Positions 1 to 8,475 are shown, counted from the stretch's first letter. The stretch: 38,030 nt of DNA from a bacterium (GCA_016781505.1 JADDQF010000023.1:1-38030), one strand, 5' to 3'. Translations and numbers: made by a program. The notes: generated from the letters alone by a model not told the origin.

Positions 1-1008
1 CCGATTACGCGCGGCATTGTGATCCAGCGCCAGGTCGGAGCCGTCAAGGCCGTTGACGGGATCAGCATGACGATCAAGCGCGGCGAAACGTTGGGCCTGG
101 TCGGCGAGTCCGGCTGTGGCAAGTCGACGGCCGGCCGTGCGATCTTGCAGCTGTACAAGCCCACGTCCGGCGAAGTGATCTTTGAAGGCCGCGACTTGAC
201 CAAGCTCAGCGGGGCCGACATGCGGCGCACGCGGCGCGATATACAGATGATCTTTCAAGATCCGTATGCCTCGCTCAATCCGCGCATGACGGTGGGTGAC
301 ATCATCGGCGAGCCGATCCAGGTGCATAACCTGCGGCAAGGCAAGAAAGCCGTGCGTGAACGCGTGCAGGAGCTGCTGCAGGTGGTCGGTCTCAACCCGT
401 ACTTTATCAACCGCTACCCCCATGAGTTTTCGGGCGGTCAGCGCCAGCGCATCGGGATTGCCCGCGCGCTCGCGGTCGAGCCGGATTTTGTGGTCTGCGA
501 CGAGCCGGTCTCGGCTCTGGACGTGTCGATCCAGGCGCAGGTGATCAACCTGCTGGAAGACTTGCAGGACCAGCTGGGCTTGACCTATCTCTTTATCGCC
601 CACGGCCTGAGTGTGGTGAAGCATATCAGCGACCGCGTGGCGGTGATGTATCTGGGCCGGATCGTGGAATTAGCCGACAGCGACGATCTGTACCGGCAAC
701 CTCTGCACCCCTACACCCAGGCGCTGCTGTCGGCGGTACCGATCCCGGACCCACAGATCGAGAAGAAGCGCCAGCGCATCATTCTGCAGGGCGACGTGCC
801 CAGCCCGATTAATCCACCCCCAGGCTGTCGCTTCCACACGCGCTGCCCGATCGCCATCGACATCTGCCGGGTCGAAGATCCGGCGTTTGTGGATTATGGC
901 GGCGGGCACTTCGCGGCCTGCCACCGTGCCCGCGAGGTCAACGAGCTGCTGCCGAACCAGGCAGAGCAAGCCGACGTGCCAGTCAAGACGGGTGCGCCGG
1001 TCGCTTAG
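1..1008 (+). CDS. Oligopeptide/dipeptide ABC transporter ATP-binding protein (OppF/DppF type), 5' truncated by window edge
   Basis: ATPase of a peptide (Opp/Dpp) importer; it would hydrolyse ATP on the cytoplasmic face of a two-permease complex. The frame is open from base 1 (P-I-T-R-G-I-V...) and a GTG lies at 19, but the residues before it fit the usual N-terminal 'F-P-I..G' stretch of this family, so the true start is probably upstream of the window. Visible: Walker [10 protein letters not shown], signature [15 protein letters not shown], Walker [14 protein letters not shown], the switch His in FIAHGLSV, and the C-terminal oligo_HPY region with [13 protein letters not shown] and a following Cys-rich stretch. 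The partner OppD, permeases and binding protein would lie to the left. A strong terminator follows at 1041-1078, so this is the last gene of its operon. Confidence 0.95.
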   Translation, partial: PITRGIVIQRQVGAVKAVDGISMTIKRGETLGLVGESGCGKSTAGRAILQLYKPTSGEVIFEGRDLTKLSGADMRRTRRDIQMIFQDPYASLNPRMTVGDIIGEPIQVHNLRQGKKAVRERVQELLQVVGLNPYFINRYPHEFSGGQRQRIGIARALAVEPDFVVCDEPVSALDVSIQAQVINLLEDLQDQLGLTYLFIAHGLSVVKHISDRVAVMYLGRIVELADSDDLYRQPLHPYTQALLSAVPIPDPQIEKKRQRIILQGDVPSPINPPPGCRFHTRCPIAIDICRVEDPAFVDYGGGHFAACHRAREVNELLPNQAEQADVPVKTGAPVA

Positions 1009-1040
1009 CGCATAACGACAAAAGATTCCGAGTTGAAGAG

Positions 1041-1078
1041 CCGAGCAGCGAGAACAAAACGTTCTCGCTGCTCGGTTG
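1041..1078 (+). terminator. Rho-independent terminator after the peptide ABC operon
   Basis: A perfect 15-bp stem (1041-1055, CCGAGCAGCGAGAAC, with 1061-1075) closes a 5-nt AAAAC loop and is followed by TTGTT. It lies 33 bp after the stop of the ABC ATPase and before the sbcC-like gene, so it separates the two transcription units. Confidence 0.85.
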
Positions 1079-1094
1079 TTGGTGCGCGATTTGT

Positions 1095-1100
1095 TATAAT
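1095..1100 (+). promoter_or_regulatory. Possible -10 element (TATAAT) for the sbcC-like gene
   Basis: A consensus TATAAT lies 50 bp before the ATG at 1150 and just after the terminator hairpin. I see no good -35 at 16-18 bp upstream (that position falls inside the 3' arm of the hairpin), so this is only a candidate. Confidence 0.4.
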
Positions 1101-1149
1101 ACAAATCGCACACCTTTTCACCGCCCACAAACAGACAGCAAGGAAGATC

Positions 1150-4100
1150 ATGGTTCCAGAACAGCTCCAGGTTCGTAATTTTATGTGTTATGGCGAGGAC
1201 GTGCCCCCGTTGCACTTTTCTGGCCTGCATGTTACCTGCTTATCCGGCCATAACGGCGCGGGTAAATCGGCGCTGCTGGATGCATTTACCTGGGCGTTGT
1301 GGGGCAGAGCACGGGCGAAAAGTGATGACGACCTGATCACGCTCGGCCGTGAAGAGATGGAGGTTGTGCTAGACTTTCTGCTGGATGAACAGCTGTATCG
1401 CGTGATTCGGCGGCGCAAGCGGGGCAAACGAGCCGGCATAACGACGCTGAACTTTCAGGTACTGACCCCCGACGGCGGCTGGCGTAATCTTTCGGGCGAC
1501 ACGATTAACGAGACTCAGGCAGCCATCAATCGGGTGTTGCGGATCGAGTTTGAAACGTTTGTTAATTCAGCGTTCCTGGTGCAGGGCCGGGCAGACGAGT
1601 TTACGGCGCGCAGGCCGGCCGAGCGTAAACAAGTGCTGGCCGATATTTTGGGCTTGGCGGGCTATGAAGAGCTGGAAGCGCGCGCCAAACACGAGGCTAA
1701 CCGGCTCACCAAAGAGTTTGATATTGTTCGGGCCGATGTGGAGCGGCTGCAAGTCAGTGTGATCATGCGCGATCAGCTGGAGCAGCAGCTTGCGGAGGCG
1801 CGAGACCGGGCCGCGGAGGCCGAGGATCAGCTCAAGGATCACGAGGCTACTATCCAGCAGCTGCGCGAGCAGGCTGTGCAGCTGCGTGAGCTCAGCGCTA
1901 CCCGCTCGGCCTTGGCCCAGGCAATAGCGCAGCAGGAGCAGGCGCAGCGCGAGCTTGACGAGCGCATCGTGGATTTGCGCACGACCATCGTAGCATTGGA
2001 AGATGTGGTGGCGCGGCGTGACGCGATTGAGCAAGGCTGGGCACTGCTGCAGGCGACCGAGGCCGAGCTAGCCGCCATGGAGACCCGGCGCGACGAGGCC
2101 TATCGCCTCAACGACGAATACAAGTCTTGGAAAGGCAAGCTCGACGACCAGCGGCGGAGCCTCGAAACCGAGCAGCGGATCGCCGGTGAGCGAGTCGCGC
2201 AGGTCGATGCACAGCTCGCGCGGCAAGCAACCTTGCGGGCCGAGCGCGAAGCGCTTGGGGACCGGCTTGCCGAAAGCCAGGCTCTGCAAGCCGAGCTGGC
2301 TGAGCTGCGGGTGGAAGAAAGCTTGGTCGCCGAGCAGCAGACCCGGCTACTTGAGCTCCAAGTGCGGGCGGCGGAGCTGCACGGCAAGATCAATGTCGAG
2401 CGCGATTCGCTGCTGGGGGCACAGCAAGACACCCAACGCCAGATTACACAGCTTGGAAGCCAGGTCGCGACGTTGCCGGATGTTGAGCGCCGGCTGCAAG
2501 AAACGCGGTCCGAGCTTTTGCATTTCCAGTCGCTTGAGGATGAGCTGGCGACGCGGCGTGATGAGCTCAATGCGTTGATGCAGCGGCTGGGTGAGCTCCA
2601 GGCTGAGGATAAAGCGGTCGAGTCGGCCGGCAAAGAGCTGAACGAAAAGCTGCACCTGCTTGAGCAGGGCGAGGGCTGCTGTCCGGTGTGTGAAAGCGAG
2701 CTAGGCGTGGACGGCCTGGCGCAGCTGGCGGAAACCTACAGCCTACGCCGCGCGGAGCTGCGGGAGCAGATAACGGCACTCCGCCGTGAGCGCCGCACCA
2801 ACGAGGCCATGTGTTCCGACCATCGCACGGCGATGGCACAGCTAGAACAAACGCTCGCTAATCGCGCCAAAGCCCAAAATCGGTATGCCAAGCTTGAGCT
2901 GCAGCGTGCTCAGGCCAGCGAAGCCGGCGCCCAGCGGGCCGATCTCCAGGTGACGTGGCAAACCCTTGAAGACCAGCTGCAAAGGTTGGAGTATGCCCAG
3001 GACGAGCAGCGTGAGCTGCGCAAGGTGCAAGCGCAGCTGGCGGAGCTGGGCGAGCTCCCCACAATCAGGCAAGCGCTATCGACACTGCGCACACGGATCG
3101 CCACCACCGAACGGCAGTTGGAACAGACGCGGACGATTCAGCAACAGGTTGCGCGCCTTGATGCCGAGCTAGCAACGGTAGCCGCGGCCGAAGCCCAACG
3201 CCCGGCGTTGTGCGCTCACTACGACGCTTTATGCGAGCAGATCGAGCAGGAGGCTTACGGAGCGGAAGAGCGCGCCCAGATGGAGGTGATCTTCGCGGCG
3301 GGCCAGGCGCTTGGGTATCACAAGGAAGAGCACACGGCGCTGCGTGAGCGCCTGGAGACACTTAAGCCCTGGGAGCGGGAGTTGTTGGAGCTAGAGCGGG
3401 CGCTGGCGGCTATCGAACCTACGCGCGCGCAGCTGCAGCTCAGCGAAGAGCGATCAACCCGTAACCTGGCCGATTTACATGAGCAGCGACAGCAGGTAGC
3501 AGCCTTGGCGGTGCAGCTGGTGATGCAGCCGCGCGTTGAACAGCTGCTGCGCGATGCAGAGCTGCGTGCCCAACAGCTACGTAACCAGCACCTTGTTGCC
3601 CAGCGTGCGCTGGTAAGCGCTGAGGAAAGTCTGCGGGCGTGTGAGCGGGATTGTTTGCGACTTGATGAACAGCAGTCCAAAGCGGCAGCGTTGAATGACG
3701 AGCGCGCGGTCTATGAAGAGCTGGCCCACGCTTTTGGCAAGAAAGGCATTCAAGCCATGCTGATCGAGACGGCGATCCCTGAGCTTGAGCACGAGGCCAA
3801 CGAGCTGCTCGGGCGCATGACCGACCATCAGTTCCATTTGTCGTTTGAAACGCAGCGCGACACCAAAAAGGGCGATAACACGATCGAGACGCTTGATATT
3901 CGGATCGCGGATGGCCTGGGCACGCGGGATTACCAGATGTACAGCGGCGGCGAAGCGTTCCGGATCAATTTCGCCATTCGCATAGCGCTGTCAAAGCTAT
4001 TGGCCCGGCGGGCGGGAGCGAGCCTAAAAACGCTGATCATCGACGAAGGGTTTGGCTCGCAGGACGGCAAAGGCCGCGACCGGCTGGTCGAAGCGATCAA

Positions 4101-4230
4101 TTCAATCGAGCCCGACTTTGACCGAATCCTGGTGATTACGCATATCCAAGAGCTCAAAGATATGTTTGAGTCCCAGATCGAAATTCAAAAAACGTTGGAT
4201 GGCTCGACCTGGTCGCTCGTGGGTCAGTAA
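1150..4230 (+). CDS. sbcC: SbcC/Rad50-type exonuclease subunit (SMC-like ATPase with zinc hook)
   Basis: About 1026 residues. The family forms a complex with the SbcD/Mre11 nuclease that opens hairpins and processes DNA ends. Order: N-terminal ATPase half with Walker A GHNGAGKS (residues 33-40); a long Gln/Glu/Arg/Leu-rich coiled coil; zinc hook CPVC at residues 511-514, almost exactly central; returning coiled coil; C-terminal half with ABC signature YSGGEAFRINFAIR (about 930) and Walker B LIIDEGFGSQD (about 965). The frame is open from 1033, but ATG 1150 is preferred: it has AAGGA upstream, and the residues before it run through the terminator hairpin. No sbcD lies next to it in this window; the upstream neighbour is an unrelated transport gene. 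The stop lies within a 14-bp tandem duplication. Confidence 0.93.
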   Translation: MVPEQLQVRNFMCYGEDVPPLHFSGLHVTCLSGHNGAGKSALLDAFTWALWGRARAKSDDDLITLGREEMEVVLDFLLDEQLYRVIRRRKRGKRAGITTLNFQVLTPDGGWRNLSGDTINETQAAINRVLRIEFETFVNSAFLVQGRADEFTARRPAERKQVLADILGLAGYEELEARAKHEANRLTKEFDIVRADVERLQVSVIMRDQLEQQLAEARDRAAEAEDQLKDHEATIQQLREQAVQLRELSATRSALAQAIAQQEQAQRELDERIVDLRTTIVALEDVVARRDAIEQGWALLQATEAELAAMETRRDEAYRLNDEYKSWKGKLDDQRRSLETEQRIAGERVAQVDAQLARQATLRAEREALGDRLAESQALQAELAELRVEESLVAEQQTRLLELQVRAAELHGKINVERDSLLGAQQDTQRQITQLGSQVATLPDVERRLQETRSELLHFQSLEDELATRRDELNALMQRLGELQAEDKAVESAGKELNEKLHLLEQGEGCCPVCESELGVDGLAQLAETYSLRRAELREQITALRRERRTNEAMCSDHRTAMAQLEQTLANRAKAQNRYAKLELQRAQASEAGAQRADLQVTWQTLEDQLQRLEYAQDEQRELRKVQAQLAELGELPTIRQALSTLRTRIATTERQLEQTRTIQQQVARLDAELATVAAAEAQRPALCAHYDALCEQIEQEAYGAEERAQMEVIFAAGQALGYHKEEHTALRERLETLKPWERELLELERALAAIEPTRAQLQLSEERSTRNLADLHEQRQQVAALAVQLVMQPRVEQLLRDAELRAQQLRNQHLVAQRALVSAEESLRACERDCLRLDEQQSKAAALNDERAVYEELAHAFGKKGIQAMLIETAIPELEHEANELLGRMTDHQFHLSFETQRDTKKGDNTIETLDIRIADGLGTRDYQMYSGGEAFRINFAIRIALSKLLARRAGASLKTLIIDEGFGSQDGKGRDRLVEAINSIEPDFDRILVITHIQELKDMFESQIEIQKTLDGSTWSLVGQ

Positions 4231-4246
4231 CCGTGGGTCAGTAACC
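4219..4246 (+). repeat. 14-bp tandem duplication over the sbcC stop codon
   Basis: The unit GTGGGTCAGTAACC occurs twice back to back (4219-4232 and 4233-4246). The first copy contains the TAA stop; the second lies in the untranslated part. It looks like a local slippage duplication. Confidence 0.9.
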
Positions 4247-4340
4247 GTATCCCCAGCTTCCGGCTACGGACAGCGAAAGTTGGCTGAGCGACATTGTGAG
4301 GAAGCTTTGTAGGTAGGTGGGCCGATTGCTGGTGCGACTC

Positions 4341-4368
4341 TTGCGCAGGCATGCGCAACAAGGTATTA
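4341..4368 (+). promoter_or_regulatory. Putative sigma70-type promoter for the Fe-S carrier gene
   Basis: TTGCGC at 4341-4346 and TATTAT at 4363-4368 are separated by 16 bp and lie about 60 bp before the ATG at 4430. The gene also has a very strong ribosome binding site, AAGGAGGAGG, at 4412-4421. Confidence 0.55.
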
Positions 4369-4429
4369 TGTAAGAAGCGAAACTAATCGTTTTTGCACAT
4401 AACTCCTGTTCAAGGAGGAGGTACCAATC

Positions 4430-4849
4430 ATGGCAACGACCCCTTCGGTCGAGACTCAGACACTGATTAACCTTACGCCTGCCGCCAGCACCAAATTGCT
4501 TGGTTTGATGCAGGAAAAGCAGCTCGAAAACCAGGCGCTGCGCGTCTTTGTCGCAGGCGGCGGCTGCTCAGGCTTAACATACGGCATGACCTTTGACGAC
4601 GAAACCCACGAGGGTGACAGCGAGTTTGAAGTCAACGGCCTCAAGGTCCGGGTCGATCCGATGAGCCTGCGCTATGTGCAGGGCGCCAACATCGACTATC
4701 AGGACTCCTTGATGGGCGGCGGCTTCAAGATCGATAACCCGAACGCGGTTTCCGGCTGCGGCTGCGGCTCGTCGTTCCGGCCTCGCGAAGAGGAAGGCTA
4801 CGATGATTACGCGCCGGCAAGTGGTGGTGGCTGCGGCTGCGGCCACTAG
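4430..4849 (+). CDS. A-type iron-sulfur cluster carrier (IscA/ErpA/HesB family)
   Basis: 139 residues. The family carries or delivers Fe-S clusters to apoproteins in the cytoplasm. The three canonical cysteines are present: Cys46 in GGGCSGLTYGM and Cys110 and Cys112 in SGCGCGSSF. Unusually, about 25 more residues follow the usual end: an acidic/Tyr linker and then a Gly-rich tail ending GGGCGCGH, which adds Cys135 and Cys137 and a terminal His. The start is fixed by a near-ideal Shine-Dalgarno 8 nt upstream. The gene appears monocistronic: own promoter upstream and a terminator at 4875-4905. Whether it acts like IscA, ErpA or SufA cannot be told from sequence alone. Confidence 0.93.
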   Translation: MATTPSVETQTLINLTPAASTKLLGLMQEKQLENQALRVFVAGGGCSGLTYGMTFDDETHEGDSEFEVNGLKVRVDPMSLRYVQGANIDYQDSLMGGGFKIDNPNAVSGCGCGSSFRPREEEGYDDYAPASGGGCGCGH

Positions 4850-4874
4850 CGCCTATTCGACAACCGGTAGCGGC

Positions 4875-4905
4875 AAGCGGTCACCTGCATAGGTGGCCGC
4901 TTTTT
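4875..4905 (+). terminator. Rho-independent terminator after the Fe-S carrier gene
   Basis: A 12-bp stem, AAGCGGTCACCT (4875-4886) with AGGTGGCCGCTT (4891-4902), contains one G-T pair, has a 4-nt loop and is followed by a T run. It lies 25 bp after the stop. Confidence 0.9.
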
Positions 4906-5017
4906 GATCCGCGAAAGGGCCTACCTCCTACCTGTCCTAATGACCAGGGAGCATGTTGCAAAGCGTGGCACACTGCTTGTAAAGGTATAAATCAGTTAAT
5001 GTCGTAAGGGAACCGAG

Positions 5018-5620
5018 ATGGCACTGGGGCAGGGCAAACTACATGTCGTGGGGGTGGGCGGTACCCTTCGTGAACATTCAACAAGTCGCTGGGCTTTGGA
5101 GCGCGCGCTGCAATCGGCGGCGGAAGCAGGCGCGAGCACGGAGCTGCTCGCGCTCAATGATCTGCGGCTGCCGATGTATGAGCCAGGCAAACGGCTGGCC
5201 GAATATACTGCCTCGGTGCAGCGGTTTGTCGAAGCTGTCCGACGCGCGGATGCAATGATCTGGAGCACGGCTGGGTATCATGGCACACTGGCCGGTGTTA
5301 CCAAAAACGCGCTCGAATTTATTGAGTTTTTGTCAAAGGATGCGCGGCCCTATCTGAGCGAACGAACGGTCGGCTTGATTGCAACTGCCGGCGGCGATAT
5401 TGCGGCAGTGAATGCGATCGGGGCAATGGTGCACATGGTTCACTCGCTGCGCGGCAATGTTGCTCCACTGCTGGTGCCGATCCCGGTTGCACAGCAAGTT
5501 TTTGACACCAACGGCGAAATCTTGGATCCTAAGTGGCTGGGACGGCTTGATCAGCTGGGCAAGCTTGTCGTCACGTCAGCTCAGAAGTGGCAGCCGCTCG
5601 CAATTAAGCTGGGGGCCTAG
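5018..5620 (+). CDS. NADPH-dependent FMN reductase family protein (flavodoxin-like fold)
   Basis: 200 residues. The family uses NAD(P)H to reduce FMN or, in relatives, quinones, chromate or azo dyes; it is cytoplasmic. The FMN phosphate-binding loop is seen as GGTLREHSTSRWAL (about residues 14-27, the G-S/T-x-R-x-x-S pattern), followed by the second family motif STAGYHGTLAGVTKNALEF (about 87-105), equivalent to 'TPEYNGS.PG.LKNA.D' in known members. The substrate cannot be named. AAGGG precedes the ATG. The rhodanese gene follows 74 bp later behind a small hairpin, so the two may be separate units. Confidence 0.9.
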   Translation: MALGQGKLHVVGVGGTLREHSTSRWALERALQSAAEAGASTELLALNDLRLPMYEPGKRLAEYTASVQRFVEAVRRADAMIWSTAGYHGTLAGVTKNALEFIEFLSKDARPYLSERTVGLIATAGGDIAAVNAIGAMVHMVHSLRGNVAPLLVPIPVAQQVFDTNGEILDPKWLGRLDQLGKLVVTSAQKWQPLAIKLGA

Positions 5621-5638
5621 TGGTAGCGCGGCGCGGTG

Positions 5639-5678
5639 TGCTATGATGGAACGGGAGGCGTTTGAGCTATCTCCCGTT
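5639..5678 (+). promoter_or_regulatory. Extended -10 and hairpin before the rhodanese gene
   Basis: TGCTATGAT (5639-5647) fits an extended -10 (TGn-TATGAT). Immediately after, AACGGGAG (5650-5657) and CTCCCGTT (5671-5678) form a perfect 8-bp dyad. It would lie at the 5' end of a transcript from this -10, or act as a weak end signal for the FMN reductase gene. No T run follows. Confidence 0.4.
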
Positions 5679-5694
5679 AGCTAGAGGTTTGTAC

Positions 5695-6030
5695 GTGGAG
5701 CAAAAAAAGCCATTCAAGGAAGCCACTCCGCGCGAGATCAAAGAGCGCCTGGATGCCGGTGAGAAATTGACGCTGATCGACGTGCGGGAGCCGCAAGAAG
5801 TGATGACCGCGGCGATTGACGGCGCCAAAGAATATCCGTTGAGCCAGGCTATGTCCTGGATCGACACGCTGCCCAAAGACGAAGAGCTGGTGATCTTTTG
5901 TCACCATGGCGGCAGGAGCGCTCAAGTGGCGATGGCCTTGGCGCAGCGCGGTCATGACAACGTCACAAATATGACGGGTGGTATCGACCAATGGTCGCAG
6001 CAAGTTGATCCTTCCGTGCTGCAGTATTAG
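5695..6030 (+). CDS. Single-domain rhodanese-like sulfurtransferase
   Basis: 111 residues from GTG 5695. The family moves sulfane sulfur on an active-site Cys; single-domain forms are cytoplasmic. The CH2A-like LIDVREPQE motif is at about residues 27-35 and the catalytic loop is CHHGGRSA with Cys69; the C-terminal part has the usual GGIDQW. A TTG start at 5662 is possible, but it would sit inside the dyad at 5650-5678, whereas GTG 5695 has AGAGG at 5683-5687 with a 7-nt spacer. Two glycines and an Arg at the loop end favour persulfide chemistry over phosphatase activity. Its physiological sulfur donor is unknown; the Fe-S carrier 0.8 kb upstream may be only coincidental. Confidence 0.9.
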   Translation: MEQKKPFKEATPREIKERLDAGEKLTLIDVREPQEVMTAAIDGAKEYPLSQAMSWIDTLPKDEELVIFCHHGGRSAQVAMALAQRGHDNVTNMTGGIDQWSQQVDPSVLQY

Positions 6031-6058
6031 GCTGGCTCTGGTGCGGGAAAGCCGCTGC

Positions 6059-6082
6059 TTGATCGGATATGTCAGCGATCAA
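6059..6082. promoter_or_regulatory. Inverted repeat TTGATCG-N10-CGATCAA upstream of the DUF309 gene
   Basis: A perfect 7-bp dyad with a 10-nt spacer ends 14 bp before the ATG at 6097, just before the GAGGT ribosome site. It could be an operator or a weak hairpin ending the rhodanese transcript; no T run follows. Confidence 0.4.
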
Positions 6083-6096
6083 CATGAGGTACGGCC

Positions 6097-6438
6097 ATGA
6101 GCTACCCTGAGCAGTACCTGGCTGGGATTAATCTGTTCAATGACGGCCATTTTTGGCACGCCCATGAAGCCTGGGAAGCAGCCTGGCTTGCCGCCGACGA
6201 CGAGCAGGTGAAGCTGTTTTATAAAGGGATTATCCAAACTGCGGCGGCGCTGGTGCACTGGCAGAAGGGTAATCCAAAAGGTTTGCATCTGAACTGGGCA
6301 AAAGCGCGGGGCAAGCTGACGCAGCTGCCGACCGAAATGATGGGCCTGGGCTTGCGCCAGCTGATTGCGTACATGGATTACTTCGATAAAGTTGAAGGCA
6401 ACGGGCCCGAGCCGCCCCGGCTGATTCTGGTGCGCTAA
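6097..6438 (+). CDS. DUF309 family protein
   Basis: 113 residues, function unknown. The family hallmark is visible at the N terminus: an 'FN.G.F..AHE.WE..W' helix pair (FNDGHFWHAHEAWEAAW, about residues 14-30), followed by the second conserved block KGIIQTAAALVHWQKGN. The protein is all-helical with conserved His and Glu residues that could bind a metal, but I know of no established activity. GAGGT lies 6 nt before the ATG. A strong terminator follows at 6450. Confidence 0.88.
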   Translation: MSYPEQYLAGINLFNDGHFWHAHEAWEAAWLAADDEQVKLFYKGIIQTAAALVHWQKGNPKGLHLNWAKARGKLTQLPTEMMGLGLRQLIAYMDYFDKVEGNGPEPPRLILVR

Positions 6439-6449
6439 CGCAATGCTCG

Positions 6450-6473
6450 ACGCGGCCGGACGGCCGCGTTTTT
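6450..6473 (+). terminator. Rho-independent terminator after the DUF309 gene
   Basis: Stem ACGCGGCC (6450-6457) with GGCCGCGT (6462-6469), 4-nt loop, then TTTTG. It rules out extending the next gene upstream of this point. Confidence 0.85.
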
Positions 6474-6518
6474 GTTGCTCTGGCGAAAGCTGCCCGCCGC
6501 GACCTAGCCCTTGGTCCC

Positions 6519-6547
6519 TTGCGAGATGGGCCCCGTCTCCTTACACT
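6519..6547 (+). promoter_or_regulatory. Putative promoter of the ABC-2 exporter operon
   Basis: TTGCGA at 6519-6524 and TACACT at 6542-6547 with a 17-bp spacer, about 28 bp before the ATG at 6575 and directly after the upstream terminator. Confidence 0.55.
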
Positions 6548-6574
6548 CGTGGTACCAGCGAAACGAGAAACCAA

Positions 6575-7609
6575 ATGCCACCGATCGTCCAGGTAACGAA
6601 TCTGAGCAAAACATTCACCCGACGGGTCCGTGGAAGTGGTCTACGCGGTCTCCTGCGCTCCTACACACATCCCGAGGTCCAAACGGTTGCAGCGGTGCAC
6701 AACCTCAACTTAAGCATGGAGCCAGGCGACTCGCTGGCACTGATCGGGCCAAATGGCGCCGGCAAAAGCACCACGATCAAGATGTTGACCGGCATTATGC
6801 ATCCTTCCGGTGGCCAGGCCACGGTACTGGGCCTGGTGCCGTGGCACCAGCGGACGGAGCTGACCATGAACATCGCGACCGTGTTCGGCCAGCGCTCCCA
6901 GCTGTGGTATCACTTGCCGGCTGGAGAAACCTTTGATCTGCTGGCGCGGATCTATGAGCTGCCCGCTGCCGAGTATCGGGTTCGCCGCGCGGATCTGGTG
7001 CAGCGCTTTGAGCTTGAGCCATTGCTAAGCACGGCGGTGCGCAAGCTGAGTCTGGGCCAGCGGATGCGCTGTGAGATCGCTGCCTCATTGTTGCATCGGC
7101 CGCGGATTCTGTTTCTGGACGAGCCGACGATCGGTCTTGACGTGATTGCGAAGCAGCAAATTCGCACCCTGATCCGCGAGCTGAATCAGCAAGAGGGAGT
7201 ATCGGTGCTGCTGACGTCGCATGATGCGGGCGATATTGAGCACTTATGCAAGCGGGTCATCGTGATCAACCACGGCACGGCGATGTTTGATGATCGGGTC
7301 AGCACCCTGCGGCGGCGCTACCTGCGGCGCAAGGTTGTCAGCCTCCGGCTCAAGGAGGAGGTCGGGGAGCTAGGGGTGCCCGTGACGGGGCTGCCTGGCG
7401 TCGAGCTGGTCAAGGCCAAAGGCTTTGGCGTGAAGCTGGAGATCGATACCGACCAACAGCCAATCGAGCATGTGATTGCCCTGCTGATGGCGGGGCTGCC
7501 CATTGCCGATATCACCATTGAAGACCCGCCGATGGAAGAAATCATTGCGGCGATGTACCGGGACCAGACGCAAGCTCCGGCTCAGGCTACGCTGACGGAG
7601 GCTGTATGA
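6575..7609 (+). CDS. ABC-2 type transporter ATP-binding protein
   Basis: 344 residues. It is the ATPase of an exporter whose two permeases follow directly. Walker A GPNGAGKST is at residues 58-66, the signature LSLGQRMRCEIA at about 150, Walker B ILFLDEPTIGLD at about 175, and the switch His in LTSHDAGDIEH. The N-terminal region with RRVRGSGLRGLLRSY before the nucleotide-binding core, together with two permeases of the 260-290-residue type, is the arrangement of the uncharacterised COG4586/4587/3694 systems. ATG 6575 is chosen because upstream codons run through the terminator at 6450. Its stop overlaps the next start (ATGA, 7606-7609), implying translational coupling. The exported substrate is unknown. 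Confidence 0.93.
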   Translation: MPPIVQVTNLSKTFTRRVRGSGLRGLLRSYTHPEVQTVAAVHNLNLSMEPGDSLALIGPNGAGKSTTIKMLTGIMHPSGGQATVLGLVPWHQRTELTMNIATVFGQRSQLWYHLPAGETFDLLARIYELPAAEYRVRRADLVQRFELEPLLSTAVRKLSLGQRMRCEIAASLLHRPRILFLDEPTIGLDVIAKQQIRTLIRELNQQEGVSVLLTSHDAGDIEHLCKRVIVINHGTAMFDDRVSTLRRRYLRRKVVSLRLKEEVGELGVPVTGLPGVELVKAKGFGVKLEIDTDQQPIEHVIALLMAGLPIADITIEDPPMEEIIAAMYRDQTQAPAQATLTEAV

Positions 7610-8475
7610 GCCAGCTCAAGCCTACCACCACGCTGATCGAGCCACCAACCTTTGTGCTGCGCCGGCCAGGCGGATGGCTGGCGTCGCTGCGTAAGATGTG
7701 GGCTGTGCTGGGGATCACGCTTGCCTCGCGACTGGCCTACGTGGGCGAGCTGGTGATCCGCACGCTGTTTATGGTGTTGATCCTGTACACGTTTACCCAG
7801 CTCTGGCATACCACGAATCGCTCGCAGGATGTTGTTGCGGCGACCGGCTTCAGCATCGCTCAGCTGATCTGGTATCTGGCCTTTACCGAGGCGATTACGA
7901 TGTCGGCGACGCGCATTAACCAGGAGGTGGATCGCGAGGTAAAATCCGGCGATATCGCTTACCGCCTGGCCCGTCCGCTGCCATATCCGCTGTATCACCT
8001 GGGCGCGACCCTGGGTGAGCGGTTGCTGCGGTTCGGCATCAACCTCGTTGTGGGCGGCGCGGTCGCCCTGGTCTTTGTTGGCCCGGTGGAGTTGTCGCCC
8101 TTGGGCGTGTTGGCGGGCTTGTCCACTGCGCTGCTCGGCTTTGTGGTGGATTTTGTGTGGAGCTTTGCGATCTCGCTGCTGTCGTTTTGGGTGGAAGACA
8201 CCGACGGCCTGCATCTGCTGTACAGCCGCGCCTTGATGATCTTGGGTGGTCTGCTGATTCCGCTCGACGCGTATCCGGCCTGGCTCCAAAATATCACGCG
8301 GGCGCTTCCGTTCCAGTATTTGGTGTACCAGCCCGCGCGGCTGTTTGTGCAGGGCGATGCCGCGGTGTGGGTTGATGTGCTGCTCCGGCAGGCGCTGCTG
8401 GTGGGGGTGGGACTGGTGCCGATGCTGCTGCTGTATCATTACGGTCTGCGCCGCGTGAGCACGCAGGGTGGGTAG
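7606..8475 (+). CDS. ABC-2 type transporter permease (first of two)
   Basis: 289 residues, about six membrane segments, the first near residue 45-65 and the last near 265-282. It resembles the COG4587 permease type that pairs with the ATPase just upstream. The conserved amphipathic stretch NQEVDREVKSGDIAYRLARP (about 104-123), between the second and third segments, is the family's coupling-helix-like loop ('G.i...L..P'). Overlaps the upstream gene by 4 bp. Likely forms a heterodimer with the permease at 8528-9322. Confidence 0.9.
   Translation: MSQLKPTTTLIEPPTFVLRRPGGWLASLRKMWAVLGITLASRLAYVGELVIRTLFMVLILYTFTQLWHTTNRSQDVVAATGFSIAQLIWYLAFTEAITMSATRINQEVDREVKSGDIAYRLARPLPYPLYHLGATLGERLLRFGINLVVGGAVALVFVGPVELSPLGVLAGLSTALLGFVVDFVWSFAISLLSFWVEDTDGLHLLYSRALMILGGLLIPLDAYPAWLQNITRALPFQYLVYQPARLFVQGDAAVWVDVLLRQALLVGVGLVPMLLLYHYGLRRVSTQGG

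Noticed and set aside
5662-5694. TTG start for the rhodanese gene
   Set aside because: It lies within the dyad 5650-5678, and the GTG at 5695 has a better-spaced ribosome site and a standard-length domain.
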